Shown here: one piece after another, positions 56,556 through 64,000 of the stretch | Numbering within the stretch: position 1 is the first letter of the stretch | How the letters are laid out: each line of letters begins with the position of its first letter | Source: CAZOVB01 sp046541415 | GTDB lineage: Bacteria; Planctomycetota; Phycisphaerae; SM23-33 | Assembly (NCBI GenBank): GCA_046541415.1 | Contig: JBKHDI010000006.1 | Coordinates: forward strand, 38,570-102,569 | Reading direction: 5' to 3' | DNA length: 64,000 nucleotides | Position numbers and translations under genes: made by a program | The notes under the pieces: generated by a model | What the model saw: only the letters and a program-made list of their open reading frames with translations | What the model was told of the DNA's origin: nothing | Database searches by the model: none

Positions 56556-56569
56556 CTGCCAGCAGGCGC

Positions 56570-58054
56570 CTAACGGACAATATCCAGGCTGGACTGCTCG
56601 GTGTGGATCGCCTCGACGCCGTCGCGATTGGCCGACAGTCCGCGGGCTTCCAGCAGGCCGCTGACGTTGCGGCCCCAGAAGGCATGGAAGTCCGGAGCGG
56701 CCGATCCATCCAGCACGCCGTCAAGCTTGTCGACGTAGTAGGATCGATTGGCCAGGCGGTTGTCGCTCTGGAGGAGATTGACCCCCTCGGGGTCGATCGG
56801 ATACTCCGGCCAGTCGAGGATGAAGTTGCGGATGCGAAGGTCGCGAACGTTCTCAGCGACGATCGCCCCCGGTGCGGCCCGAAGGTCCTGCATCCCTTTG
56901 AACCACGCCTTGCCCTCGGCCTTTCGCCCCAGTTCGGTCGGATCGTCGATCATTTTCATCCGCAGGCGAAGTTTGTCGATCAGGATGTCGTGGATGTCCA
57001 GGCCTTCGGTGGCGCCCATCATCACCCGCCCGCAGGTGGTCAAGTCGCAGTTGCTGATGGTGATCCCGTGGATGCTGCCCCGCTTGAGCACCGGCTTGTC
57101 CACGCCGTAGTTCGGGTGCTGGGGGTGGTAGACCTTGTACATGTTCGGCGTCTCGGTGAGGTTGATCTCGATGGGCCGGTCCATTGGCCAGCCGCTGTCG
57201 CAGACGCCGACGATGTTGTCGAAGCTGACGTGCTCGATCCTCGCCCCGCAGAAGCTCAGGATGTCGATCGCGCGGCTGCAGTTGCGGATCACGCAGTTGC
57301 TGAAGGTCAGGTAGCGGAAGTCCTGGTCGGATTCGAACCCCACACGCAATGCTGCACAGGAGGTCTCCAGCACGCAGTTGGTCACGGTGATGTATTCGCA
57401 ACTGCGGGAATCTTCGGTGGTCTTCAGGGCGATCGCATCGTCGCCGGTGCAGATGTAGCAGTCGCTGATCATCACGTCGTGACAGCCGGTCAGGTCGATC
57501 CCGTCGGAATTGGGCCCAAAGCGGATGTTGTCGATGTGGATGCCGCGAATCCACGCCCGGTCGCAGTCGTGCAGGTGCAGCGTCCAGCCGGGCGGGTTGG
57601 TCATGCGGACGTTCTCGATCCGGATGTTGCGACAGTTGCTGATCTCGACCATCGGCGTGGGGCGGGCGTGCTTCTCGGCGAAGAAGGCCCATTCGTGCGG
57701 CCGATCCTCCTTCCAGAAGAATCGTCCGTTGCCGTTGATCGTCCCCTGGCCGGTGATGGCGATGTTCTCGGCCTGGTGTGCGTAAACCAGGTGCCACGGC
57801 GTCCGGTCCGAGTGATGTCCCCAACTGTGAGTCGCGTAATCGTCGATGTCGGGCGAGCCGAGAAGCACGGCGTTCTCGGACAGGTGCAGCGTCACGCCGC
57901 TTTTCAGTTCGATCGAACCTGTCAGCCACCTGCCGGGGCCGATCACGACGCGCCCCCCCATGACCGCAGCGGCGTCAATTGTCTGCTGGATCGCTTCGGT
58001 GTTGAGCGTCTTGCCGTCGGCGACGGCCCCGTGTTGGTCAATCTGGAAGTCCAT
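56570..58054 (-). CDS. GH28-like polygalacturonase-type protein
   Basis: A 494-residue right-handed parallel beta-helix protein. GPNSDGIDL near residue 184 and CTGDDAIALKT near 205 carry the conserved Asp set of GH28 enzymes. The usual GHG (His) position is instead AALRVGFES, so the catalytic arrangement is not classical. The N-terminus begins FQIDQHGAVADGK, the pectate-lyase-type capping start, without a signal peptide. It may act on pectin-like or other uronic acid glycans, possibly inside the cell. Function is inferred. Confidence 0.82.
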   Translation of the reverse strand: MDFQIDQHGAVADGKTLNTEAIQQTIDAAAVMGGRVVIGPGRWLTGSIELKSGVTLHLSENAVLLGSPDIDDYATHSWGHHSDRTPWHLVYAHQAENIAITGQGTINGNGRFFWKEDRPHEWAFFAEKHARPTPMVEISNCRNIRIENVRMTNPPGWTLHLHDCDRAWIRGIHIDNIRFGPNSDGIDLTGCHDVMISDCYICTGDDAIALKTTEDSRSCEYITVTNCVLETSCAALRVGFESDQDFRYLTFSNCVIRNCSRAIDILSFCGARIEHVSFDNIVGVCDSGWPMDRPIEINLTETPNMYKVYHPQHPNYGVDKPVLKRGSIHGITISNCDLTTCGRVMMGATEGLDIHDILIDKLRLRMKMIDDPTELGRKAEGKAWFKGMQDLRAAPGAIVAENVRDLRIRNFILDWPEYPIDPEGVNLLQSDNRLANRSYYVDKLDGVLDGSAAPDFHAFWGRNVSGLLEARGLSANRDGVEAIHTEQSSLDIVR

Positions 58055-58249
58055 GTCTCTCCTCGGGAGTTTGTGGGGGCTGAATTGGAGATCTTACTGG
58101 TCCGGCCCCGACAGGCCAAATGCAAAGAAAAGCAGGTGTGGCAAAATCAGAACGAACTCGAAATCTGTTTCCGGTCGAATCCGATAGGTACTTCAGCGGT
58201 TGCGGGGCAAGCCCTTTTCTCTGACTTCAGAAGTGATCGGAGGTCGAAC

Positions 58250-59392
58250 ATGCCGAGAGATAAGCGGTTCATTGCTCACATCGGCATGGGCAAGTGCGGT
58301 TCTACGGCGATCCAGAAATTCCTCCACAACAACCGCAGCCGTTTGTCGGCCGGTGGCATCCGCCTGGCCATGCCCTTCTATGAGTGCAAGGATGTATTCA
58401 ACGCAGCCCTGTCCTGCTACGCCGAGTACAACTACCCGCCCGAACTGCCCGCGCTGCAATGTGCCGCCCGCCGGGACAGTATCTTCCACGGGTTGGACCC
58501 GGAGAAGGTTCTCGACCAGTACGGCAGGAACCTGGCAGGGGACCTCGACAAGGACATCCTCTTCAGCGACGAGGCCTTTGCCGGCTTCGAGCCCCGTCGG
58601 AACCGCCGCCGGATCGAGATGCTCAGCAGGATTTATCAGCCTTTCGCCCGGACGCACCGCCTGATCGTGCTGCTCTACATGCGCCGACAGGACGATGCGC
58701 TGCAGTCACTCTATCAGCAGCTGTTCAAGCCGATCTGCTTCCGCGTTCCGTTCGACCGATACAAATCGCTTTTTCCGCCTTTCCGCAAGGGCTCTGAGCA
58801 GGGGCTGACCCTGGACTACTTGCAGATCGTCCGGCAGATCAGCCAGGCGCTTGGAGACCATGCCGCAGTTATCGCCCGATCCTACGACAGGGCCCGCAGG
58901 AAAGATCTGCTGCAGGATTTTGTCGAGGCAGCAGGAATCGGCACGCTCGGTCTGGTCAGGCCGGAGAAGACCCGGCCGAACCGGGGCATCAGCAACCAGG
59001 CGATCCGCCTGCTGGAGTACGCGGCTGATTTCCCGGTCGCCGACCAGCAGGAGTTGATCCACCTTGTCGGGAACAAATACGGGATGATCCGCGAGGTCGG
59101 CCAGACATACCCATTCCTCTCCCAGGCCGATGCAGCAGACATCATGGAGCATTACAGGCAGTCCAACCAGGAGGTCTTCCAGGCCGATCAGGAGGAGATG
59201 GACACACTCTTCGCATCCCGGACGCAACCGGATCAGGCTGAGGCGACGGCGACGGAACTGCTGGCCCTGATCCTGCCCCGCCTTGTCCAGGCCGAACGGA
59301 CCAGCAGGCAGCTGGCCGGGCAGATGCAGCACGTGGTGGGTTTCCTCCAGGCTCGCGGGATGATCGACGTCAAGGGGCAGTTGGTCGGCTGA
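58250..59392 (+). CDS. Sulfotransferase-like protein
   Basis: A 380-residue protein. AHIGMGKCGSTAIQKFLHNN at residues 8-27 matches the 5' phosphosulfate-binding loop of PAPS-dependent sulfotransferases (usual form: GxxKxGTTSL). A second PAPS-type segment LIVLLYMRRQDDALQSLY lies near residue 140. The C-terminal 90 residues are helical and may bind another partner. GGAGG precedes the ATG. The frame upstream to 56603 is antisense to the GH28-like gene. Substrate unknown. Confidence 0.8.
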   Translation: MPRDKRFIAHIGMGKCGSTAIQKFLHNNRSRLSAGGIRLAMPFYECKDVFNAALSCYAEYNYPPELPALQCAARRDSIFHGLDPEKVLDQYGRNLAGDLDKDILFSDEAFAGFEPRRNRRRIEMLSRIYQPFARTHRLIVLLYMRRQDDALQSLYQQLFKPICFRVPFDRYKSLFPPFRKGSEQGLTLDYLQIVRQISQALGDHAAVIARSYDRARRKDLLQDFVEAAGIGTLGLVRPEKTRPNRGISNQAIRLLEYAADFPVADQQELIHLVGNKYGMIREVGQTYPFLSQADAADIMEHYRQSNQEVFQADQEEMDTLFASRTQPDQAEATATELLALILPRLVQAERTSRQLAGQMQHVVGFLQARGMIDVKGQLVG

Positions 59393-59419
59393 ATGCCGCC
59401 GGGTCGGCCCGGACTGTTG

Positions 59420-60970
59420 TCAGTAATCGACCAGCGGTTTGTAGAGCTGCCCCAGGTCGGGCGTTTGATCTGCGACCTGGTGGATTTCGCTGCCGTCATG
59501 TGTCCGCCACCGGATGTGGGTGGAGCAATTCCCGTCGCCCCTCTCGTGCCACACCGTCGCCCGTTCAGCCAGCCGGTTCCGGCAGAATCGGATCTGGGAA
59601 AGGAAGAAGCCCGCGGCTACGAGTTTGTCAACCGCGCGGTCGAGGCTCTTGTCGTGCGGGGCGACCAGGACCACCTGGAGTTGACGCATCTGGAAGGGGC
59701 AGATCTCGTATGTGCGGATCCGCTGGATCATGTGTCCAAGCAGGTCTTGTCCGGCCGGACCGTAGAGCGAATCGTGGTTGCTCAGATGGCCCAGATAGGC
59801 GAACTTCCCCGGCAGGCAGATGACCACGGCCGTGCAGGTGTTCACGCCGTAGGTCAGGATCGCCTGCGAGTCGCTCTCCTGCTCGCGGAGGCGTCGGAAC
59901 TCGTCCATCTGGACCAGGACCGCGTCTTCGGGCGGCCGGTGGGCCGGTCCGGCGGGCGGTTCGACCTCGGCCGCAGCGGCGATCAGGGCGGGGCGACTCT
60001 GCATCCGGTTCTCGACGTAATGGCGCGTCAGGACTTCCGCCTGGTCGATCTTGGCGATCAGCAGCCATTGGCTGTCCATCAGCCCGCAGACTTCGAAACT
60101 GGTCAGGGCCCGACAGCCGCGATAGTCGGTCACCGTCTTGCGCCCCTCCTTCTGGCGGAACTTGGCCAGGATGTTCTCCGGCGAGAGGTGCTGTTCGAGA
60201 ATGCTCGAATCCCGCCGAAACCGGGAGTCGGTGAGCATCTGGCAGTCGCGGTTGACCAGGAACACCTCGCCGGTCCGGCCCAGGTGGCGGTCTCGCGTGA
60301 ATATCTCGTTGATCCGCTGGATCGAACAGAGCAGCACGACCCAGCCCCGGAAGCGGCTGTCGATGACCATTGGCTCGACGAAGCAGGCGATCGGCTCGCC
60401 GGTGACGTCCGATACGCGGTAATCCACATAGGCCTGCCGCGACCCTTCGGCCAATCGGTCAGCCAGTTGCTGCCCACTGCGAACCTGGAAGAAATTGGTC
60501 CCACCAAAGCCTTCGCTCCGGACTTCATGGAAAATCGTGCCCTCTGCGTCGACCATCAGCAGATTCAGAAACTCTCGGTAGTGCTCCAGGTAGTGCTGCC
60601 CCACCCTCTGGCCCAGGGCGTCCAAGGCGGCGATCGTCTCCCCCTTGCGGCGCAAATCCCGCGGGAGTTGCTCGAACCTGAGGCGCAGGCGGAAGCTCTC
60701 GCGGATGACCGGGTCGTCCTGGCAAGCCGCCGCGGTCTGCCGGAGCCTCCGGAGGTACTCCTGGAGCTGGTCGTGCTTCTGCGTCCGGATCTCGTCCAAC
60801 TGCCTGTACGTCTGCTCGCGGATCGTCTGGTCCTGCGTGTCCCCGGGAGCGTGGCCGTCGCCGGGCCCCAGCAGGTGAGAATAGACCACCAGACCGGTTG
60901 CCGACGCCGTCAGCAGCACCGCAAACAACCCGCCTGCAAGCAGACCCGTCCTGCTCTTTCTCTCGTCCAT
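59420..60970 (-). CDS. Membrane-anchored Cache-type sensor with CheD-like C-terminal domain
   Basis: A 516-residue protein with one N-terminal transmembrane segment (residues 9-29). An extracellular sensor of dCache type covers about 50-320 (LNLLMVDAEGTIFHEV, LGRTGEVFLVNRDC and a final DSQWLLIAKIDQAEV). The C-terminal domain (about 365-490) resembles CheD: Thr and Cys six residues apart in ILTYGVNTC and a His 16 residues later in YLGHLS, then a Gly/strand pattern ending IRWRTHDGSEI. CheD is a cytoplasmic receptor glutamine deamidase. No second transmembrane segment is visible before this domain, so it would lie outside the cytoplasm. No HAMP, kinase or cyclase domain is present. Confidence 0.65.
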   Translation of the reverse strand: MDERKSRTGLLAGGLFAVLLTASATGLVVYSHLLGPGDGHAPGDTQDQTIREQTYRQLDEIRTQKHDQLQEYLRRLRQTAAACQDDPVIRESFRLRLRFEQLPRDLRRKGETIAALDALGQRVGQHYLEHYREFLNLLMVDAEGTIFHEVRSEGFGGTNFFQVRSGQQLADRLAEGSRQAYVDYRVSDVTGEPIACFVEPMVIDSRFRGWVVLLCSIQRINEIFTRDRHLGRTGEVFLVNRDCQMLTDSRFRRDSSILEQHLSPENILAKFRQKEGRKTVTDYRGCRALTSFEVCGLMDSQWLLIAKIDQAEVLTRHYVENRMQSRPALIAAAAEVEPPAGPAHRPPEDAVLVQMDEFRRLREQESDSQAILTYGVNTCTAVVICLPGKFAYLGHLSNHDSLYGPAGQDLLGHMIQRIRTYEICPFQMRQLQVVLVAPHDKSLDRAVDKLVAAGFFLSQIRFCRNRLAERATVWHERGDGNCSTHIRWRTHDGSEIHQVADQTPDLGQLYKPLVDY

Positions 60971-61129
60971 ACCCTGACTATCGGAACCAGCCCGGCGGGC
61001 CTTGGCGGAAAGTCAGCGGCGGAAATTCGGCAAAAAGCTGCATTCAGAGGCTTGCAACACGCCTCTGCTGAGGTAGCCTGTCTGAGACATACAGCCACGT
61101 GACTCCAACGATCCCTGCAGGAGAGCTTG

Positions 61130-61858
61130 ATGAGCAAGAAGATCCGCGTAACGGTGTGGAATGAAGGCCGGCACGAAAAAAAGAGCGAGAAGGTCAGGGA
61201 GGTCTATCCGGAAGGCATCCACGGGGCGATTGCGGACTTCCTGAGCAAAGACTCCAGTCTGGAGGTCCGCACTGCCACGCTGGACGAGCCGGAGCACGGC
61301 CTGAGCGACGAGGTGCTCGAATCGACCGACGTGATGACCTGGTGGGGCCACATGGCCCATGGCGACGTCTCCGACGAAATCGTCGAGAAGGTCCATAAGC
61401 GCGTGTTGCAGGGCATGGGGATCATCATCCTCCACAGCGGCCACTTCTCGAAGATCTTTAAGAAGCTCATGGGCACGACCTGCCAGCTCAAGTGGCGCGA
61501 AGTGGCCGAGACCGAGGTGCTCTGGGTCACCCGCCCGGGCCACCCGATCCTGGCAGGCATCGAGGATCACTTCGTCCTGCCCCACACCGAGATGTACGGC
61601 GAGCACTTCGACATTCCCGAGCCCGATGAGACGATCCTGATCTCCAGCTTTGAAGGCGGAGAGGTCTTCCGCTCGGGCGTCACCTATCGCCGCGGGGCGG
61701 GCAAGGTCTTCTACTTCCGCCCCGGCCACGAGACATACCCGATCTTCCGCGACGCCAATGTCCAGCGCGTCATCAACAACGCCGTCCACTGGGCCCGGCC
61801 GGAAGCGAAAATGGAAATTGTCTGCCCCAACAAGAAAATGGGCTGGTGGAAAGAATAG
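61130..61858 (+). CDS. ThuA-like family protein
   Basis: A 242-residue protein of the ThuA/class I glutamine amidotransferase-like fold. VTVWNEGRHEKKSEKV at the start, TWWGHMAHGDVSDEIV near residue 69, IIILHSGHFSKIFKKLMGT near 98 and KVFYFRPGHETYPIFRD near 193 are the usual landmarks. ThuA is linked to trehalose use in rhizobia, but in planctomycetes the family is large and functions vary. AGGAG lies six bases before the ATG. Function unknown. Confidence 0.88.
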   Translation: MSKKIRVTVWNEGRHEKKSEKVREVYPEGIHGAIADFLSKDSSLEVRTATLDEPEHGLSDEVLESTDVMTWWGHMAHGDVSDEIVEKVHKRVLQGMGIIILHSGHFSKIFKKLMGTTCQLKWREVAETEVLWVTRPGHPILAGIEDHFVLPHTEMYGEHFDIPEPDETILISSFEGGEVFRSGVTYRRGAGKVFYFRPGHETYPIFRDANVQRVINNAVHWARPEAKMEIVCPNKKMGWWKE

Positions 61859-61881
61859 TTCTGCCCCACCCAGCAATACAG

Positions 61882-61918
61882 AACAGCCGGCCGGGATGCG
61901 TCCCGGCCGGCTGTTTTC
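61882..61918. terminator. Strong bidirectional terminator
   Basis: AACAGCCGGCCGGGA and its exact reverse complement form a perfect 15-base stem with loop TGCG, followed by TTTTCATT on the plus strand. It lies between two convergent genes. Confidence 0.88.
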
Positions 61919-61939
61919 ATTCCCGCCAATCCGACCGTC

Positions 61940-62467
61940 CTACTCCGGCTTGTAGCCCTGGGCCTTGAGCTTGGCTTCCAGGTCCTTCTGCGACATCTGC
62001 TGGACAGACCCGTCCAACAGCAGGACGTTCAACTCATCTCCCGGGTATAGCGCGGGGTCATAGGCGACGATGGTTTGCGGGTCAGCCTCTCTAGCGGGCC
62101 TGACGTAGACGATGGGCGTCTTCCGGTCGGCCGGGCTGAGAAGGTTGCTCTCCACAAGGTTATTGTAATCGTCTGAGACCAGGATCTGCAGATCAGCGGG
62201 CGCATAATTGCGATACTCAGCCATGTACATCAACACTGCCGCGCCCACCTGCCTCAACGACGCGCCGGACACAACCTTCTGGGCGTGGTTCCGCGACCGG
62301 ATGACCGTGGCGAGGTAGTCTCCGCCCTGCGGTCCGCGCGTGTCGGGGCCGACGACCTGGCCATTGCTGTTGTCGGAGTCGCCGGAACTGGAGGCCGGTG
62401 GATTCTCTTTCTCGCACCCGCTGCAGATCAGCAGGACGGCGATCGCTGTGACAAGAAGTGTCTTCAT
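61940..62467 (-). CDS. Lipoprotein with C-terminal H-X9-DG-type segment
   Basis: A 175-residue lipoprotein: lipobox ICSGC with Cys18. A Ser/Asn/Asp-rich linker (20-45) follows. The C-terminus has ELNVLLLDGSVQQMSQKDLE, like the last strand of planctomycete DUF1559/H-X9-DG pseudopilins. Typical members have an N-terminal prepilin signal; here it is replaced by a lipid anchor. The RSRNHAQKVVSGASLRQVGA helix near residue 57 is also reminiscent of the pilin helix. Role unknown. It lies just downstream of the sulfatase on the same strand. Confidence 0.75.
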   Translation of the reverse strand: MKTLLVTAIAVLLICSGCEKENPPASSSGDSDNSNGQVVGPDTRGPQGGDYLATVIRSRNHAQKVVSGASLRQVGAAVLMYMAEYRNYAPADLQILVSDDYNNLVESNLLSPADRKTPIVYVRPAREADPQTIVAYDPALYPGDELNVLLLDGSVQQMSQKDLEAKLKAQGYKPE

Positions 62468-62491
62468 GGCTAAGCTCCTTTCGTAGAGGTG

Positions 62492-63856
62492 CTATTTGCC
62501 CGGATCCTCGGGCAGGGCAAAGCTGTCGCCGGTGGATTCCACCCACTCCCGCAGGCGCTGGAGCAGTTGGCGATGCTTGTCGTAGTATTTGGAGTTGTGG
62601 GCCAGATTGGCCTGTTCGTAGGGGTCGTTGTTCATGTCGAACATCAGGAAGGGCATATTCTCGAAGCAGACGTACTTCCAGCCGTCGGTGGTCACGATGC
62701 CGCGCCACGGCTTGTCGACGCTGTCCCCGTGACCGGTCGGCTCGATGACCTGAAGATAGGCCGAGTCCGGATAGTCGCCGCGTTTGCCATGGAACAGGCC
62801 CGAGTAATCCGTCCCTTCCATCCAGTCTGGCACGTCGATGCCCGCCAGGCCCAGCGAAGTCGGGGCGATATCTACGTGGTTGATCGGCACGTTCGGGATC
62901 CTGCCCCCCCAATGGCCGTAGCTGGTATTGCCCCGGTTGATGAAAAACGGGATTCCGATCGCCTCGTTGTAGGGCGACATCTTGCGGAACTGGCCATGCG
63001 AGCCGGCCAGTTCGCCATGGTCGGAGAAGAAGACGATGTAGGTGTCGTCCTCGACCCCCAGTTCGGCCAAGGTATCCAGCACGCGGCCGACGTTCCAGTC
63101 GAGGTTCTCGATCTGGGCGTAATAGCCGGCCAACTCTTCCCGGGCCCTGCGTGCGATGGGCTCGGCGACGGGTACGTTCGGGCGCAGTTCGACCTTGGCC
63201 GGGTTGTGATCGGCCATCCACTCCGCCTCGGCCAGGAACGGGTTGTGCGGCGGCTGGACGCTGAGAACCGCGAAGAACGGTTGGTAGTCTTCATCGACCT
63301 GCCCGTCCTCGGTGGTCACCGACTGCTGGATGTAGTCGATCATGATATCGGTCAGGCAGTCGGTCTCGTAGCCGGGCAGCTTCTCGTGGAAGGCATGGTC
63401 GCCCTGGCCGCCGTGGACCCAGCAGTCCCACTGGTTGTTGTTGTTCTCGAAGCCGACCCAGGTGTCGAACCCGCCGCGCCGCTCGGGGGGCACGGTGTGG
63501 TGAGCGGCCCGGCCGTTGCGCTCCTTGAAGCCGTCCAGGTGCCATTTGCCGATATACGCCGTGTGGTATCCGGCCTGTTTGAACGGCTCGGCCACGGTGG
63601 GCAGGGAGGGGTCCAACTGGACCTCGTGCCCGGTTACTGCCCGGTGCGGGTACCTGCCGGACAGCAGCGATCCGCGGAAGGGGCAACAGAGCGGGAAGCC
63701 CGCCACCGCAGCGGGAAAGTGCACGCCCAGTCGCCCCATCCGGTCAATGTGCGGGGTGTTGACGTTCGGGTCCTGCATGCAGCTCAGGGCCGAGCCGCGA
63801 TGCTGGTCCCCGAAAATCCAGATAATGTTAGGTTTGCGCGAAGCTGCCTCTGCCAC
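62492..63856 (-). CDS. Sulfatase (type I, formylglycine-dependent)
   Basis: A 454-residue sulfatase. PNIIWIFGDQHRGSALSC at the start provides the first metal Asp; the formylglycine motif CxPxR reads CCPFRGSLLSGRY near residue 57. The metal site continues with IVFFSDHGELAGSHGQFRK near 258. The start GTG at 63856 follows AAAGGCACGTATC; the frame upstream to 63931 adds a basic stretch without conserved character. No signal peptide is seen from this start. The substrate (sulfated glycan or other ester) cannot be told. Confidence 0.9.
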   Translation of the reverse strand: MAEAASRKPNIIWIFGDQHRGSALSCMQDPNVNTPHIDRMGRLGVHFPAAVAGFPLCCPFRGSLLSGRYPHRAVTGHEVQLDPSLPTVAEPFKQAGYHTAYIGKWHLDGFKERNGRAAHHTVPPERRGGFDTWVGFENNNNQWDCWVHGGQGDHAFHEKLPGYETDCLTDIMIDYIQQSVTTEDGQVDEDYQPFFAVLSVQPPHNPFLAEAEWMADHNPAKVELRPNVPVAEPIARRAREELAGYYAQIENLDWNVGRVLDTLAELGVEDDTYIVFFSDHGELAGSHGQFRKMSPYNEAIGIPFFINRGNTSYGHWGGRIPNVPINHVDIAPTSLGLAGIDVPDWMEGTDYSGLFHGKRGDYPDSAYLQVIEPTGHGDSVDKPWRGIVTTDGWKYVCFENMPFLMFDMNNDPYEQANLAHNSKYYDKHRQLLQRLREWVESTGDSFALPEDPGK

Positions 63857-64000
63857 GATACGTGCCTTTCTGCTTGGCCGGGGGAGATGTCGATGTCGCC
63901 TGTTTATAGCGGTTGCGGGCAGTTTTGTCATGCAGGATCGACCGGTATTCCCAGCGGGCGGACCGATAAATCTTGCATGAGGCCAGGGCCAGAGGTAGGC

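Noticed and set aside
63932..64000. Possible start of a further gene at the right edge
   Set aside because: Only 69 bases remain beyond the sulfatase upstream region; no start with coding character can be supported.

Overview
The window looks like chromosomal DNA of a GC-rich diderm bacterium, most likely a planctomycete of the Phycisphaerae type. Reasons are inferential: an LPS-export pair (lptF/lptG), a sulfatase, a GH28-like glycosidase, a ThuA-like protein, an H-X9-DG-type protein, a XylR-type AraC regulator, zinc-ribbon/GYF proteins, split glycine decarboxylase genes, and GroES/GroEL, rpsB-tsf-pyrH-frr and rpsA of bacterial type. No rRNA is present and only one tRNA (Lys, UUU) was found.

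Layout. 1-7.3 kb: a tightly packed, codirectional phage-tail-like module that enters from the left edge and ends with a holin-like gene, a gene with the layout of a unimolecular spanin, and a terminator. 7.3-12.6 kb: a PilZ protein, then three genes matching the EboF, EboD and EboE proteins of the ebo metabolite-traffic cluster, then a D-2-hydroxyacid dehydrogenase. 12.9-19.2 kb: a degenerate receiver, groES-groEL, a long imperfect palindromic element starting at the groEL stop codon, rpsB-tsf-pyrH-frr and tRNA-Lys. 19.4-25.9 kb: small membrane and glycogen-binding-type proteins, a candidate small RNA, rpsA, a VOC protein, two tandem near-identical copies of a structured RNA-like unit with its own terminator, an XylR/AraC regulator and a LuxR-type regulator whose phospho-acceptor Asp is Glu.

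25.9-39.5 kb: a long minus-strand run, read in transcription order as pheA, tpiA, secG (fused to a periplasmic-type CHB_HEX/Fn3-associated region), yicC, gmk, rpoZ, coaC, coaB, dut, ftsK, a GT4-like glycosyltransferase, lptF and lptG. 39.8-45.7 kb: a complete glycine cleavage and lipoylation block, gcvT-gcvH-gcvPA-gcvPB-lipB-lipA. 46-64 kb: mixed single genes and pairs: a secreted protein, tilS, a multispan membrane protein, a coiled-coil protein and a lipoprotein, leuB, a two-gene YeeE/YedE-type transporter, a small Cys-rich protein translationally coupled to a Xer recombinase, a zinc-ribbon/GYF protein, a GH28-like protein, a sulfotransferase-like protein, a membrane-anchored sensor with a CheD-like C-terminal domain, a ThuA-like protein, a pilin-like lipoprotein and a sulfatase.

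The strongest candidates for something undescribed are the tandem RNA units at 23.30-23.65 kb, the Cache/CheD-like protein at 59.4-61.0 kb, the SecG fusion at 36.4-37.5 kb, the reduced ebo set at 7.8-11.5 kb and the palindromic element at 15.48-15.65 kb. Function assignments rest on reading motifs by eye; no database search was possible.
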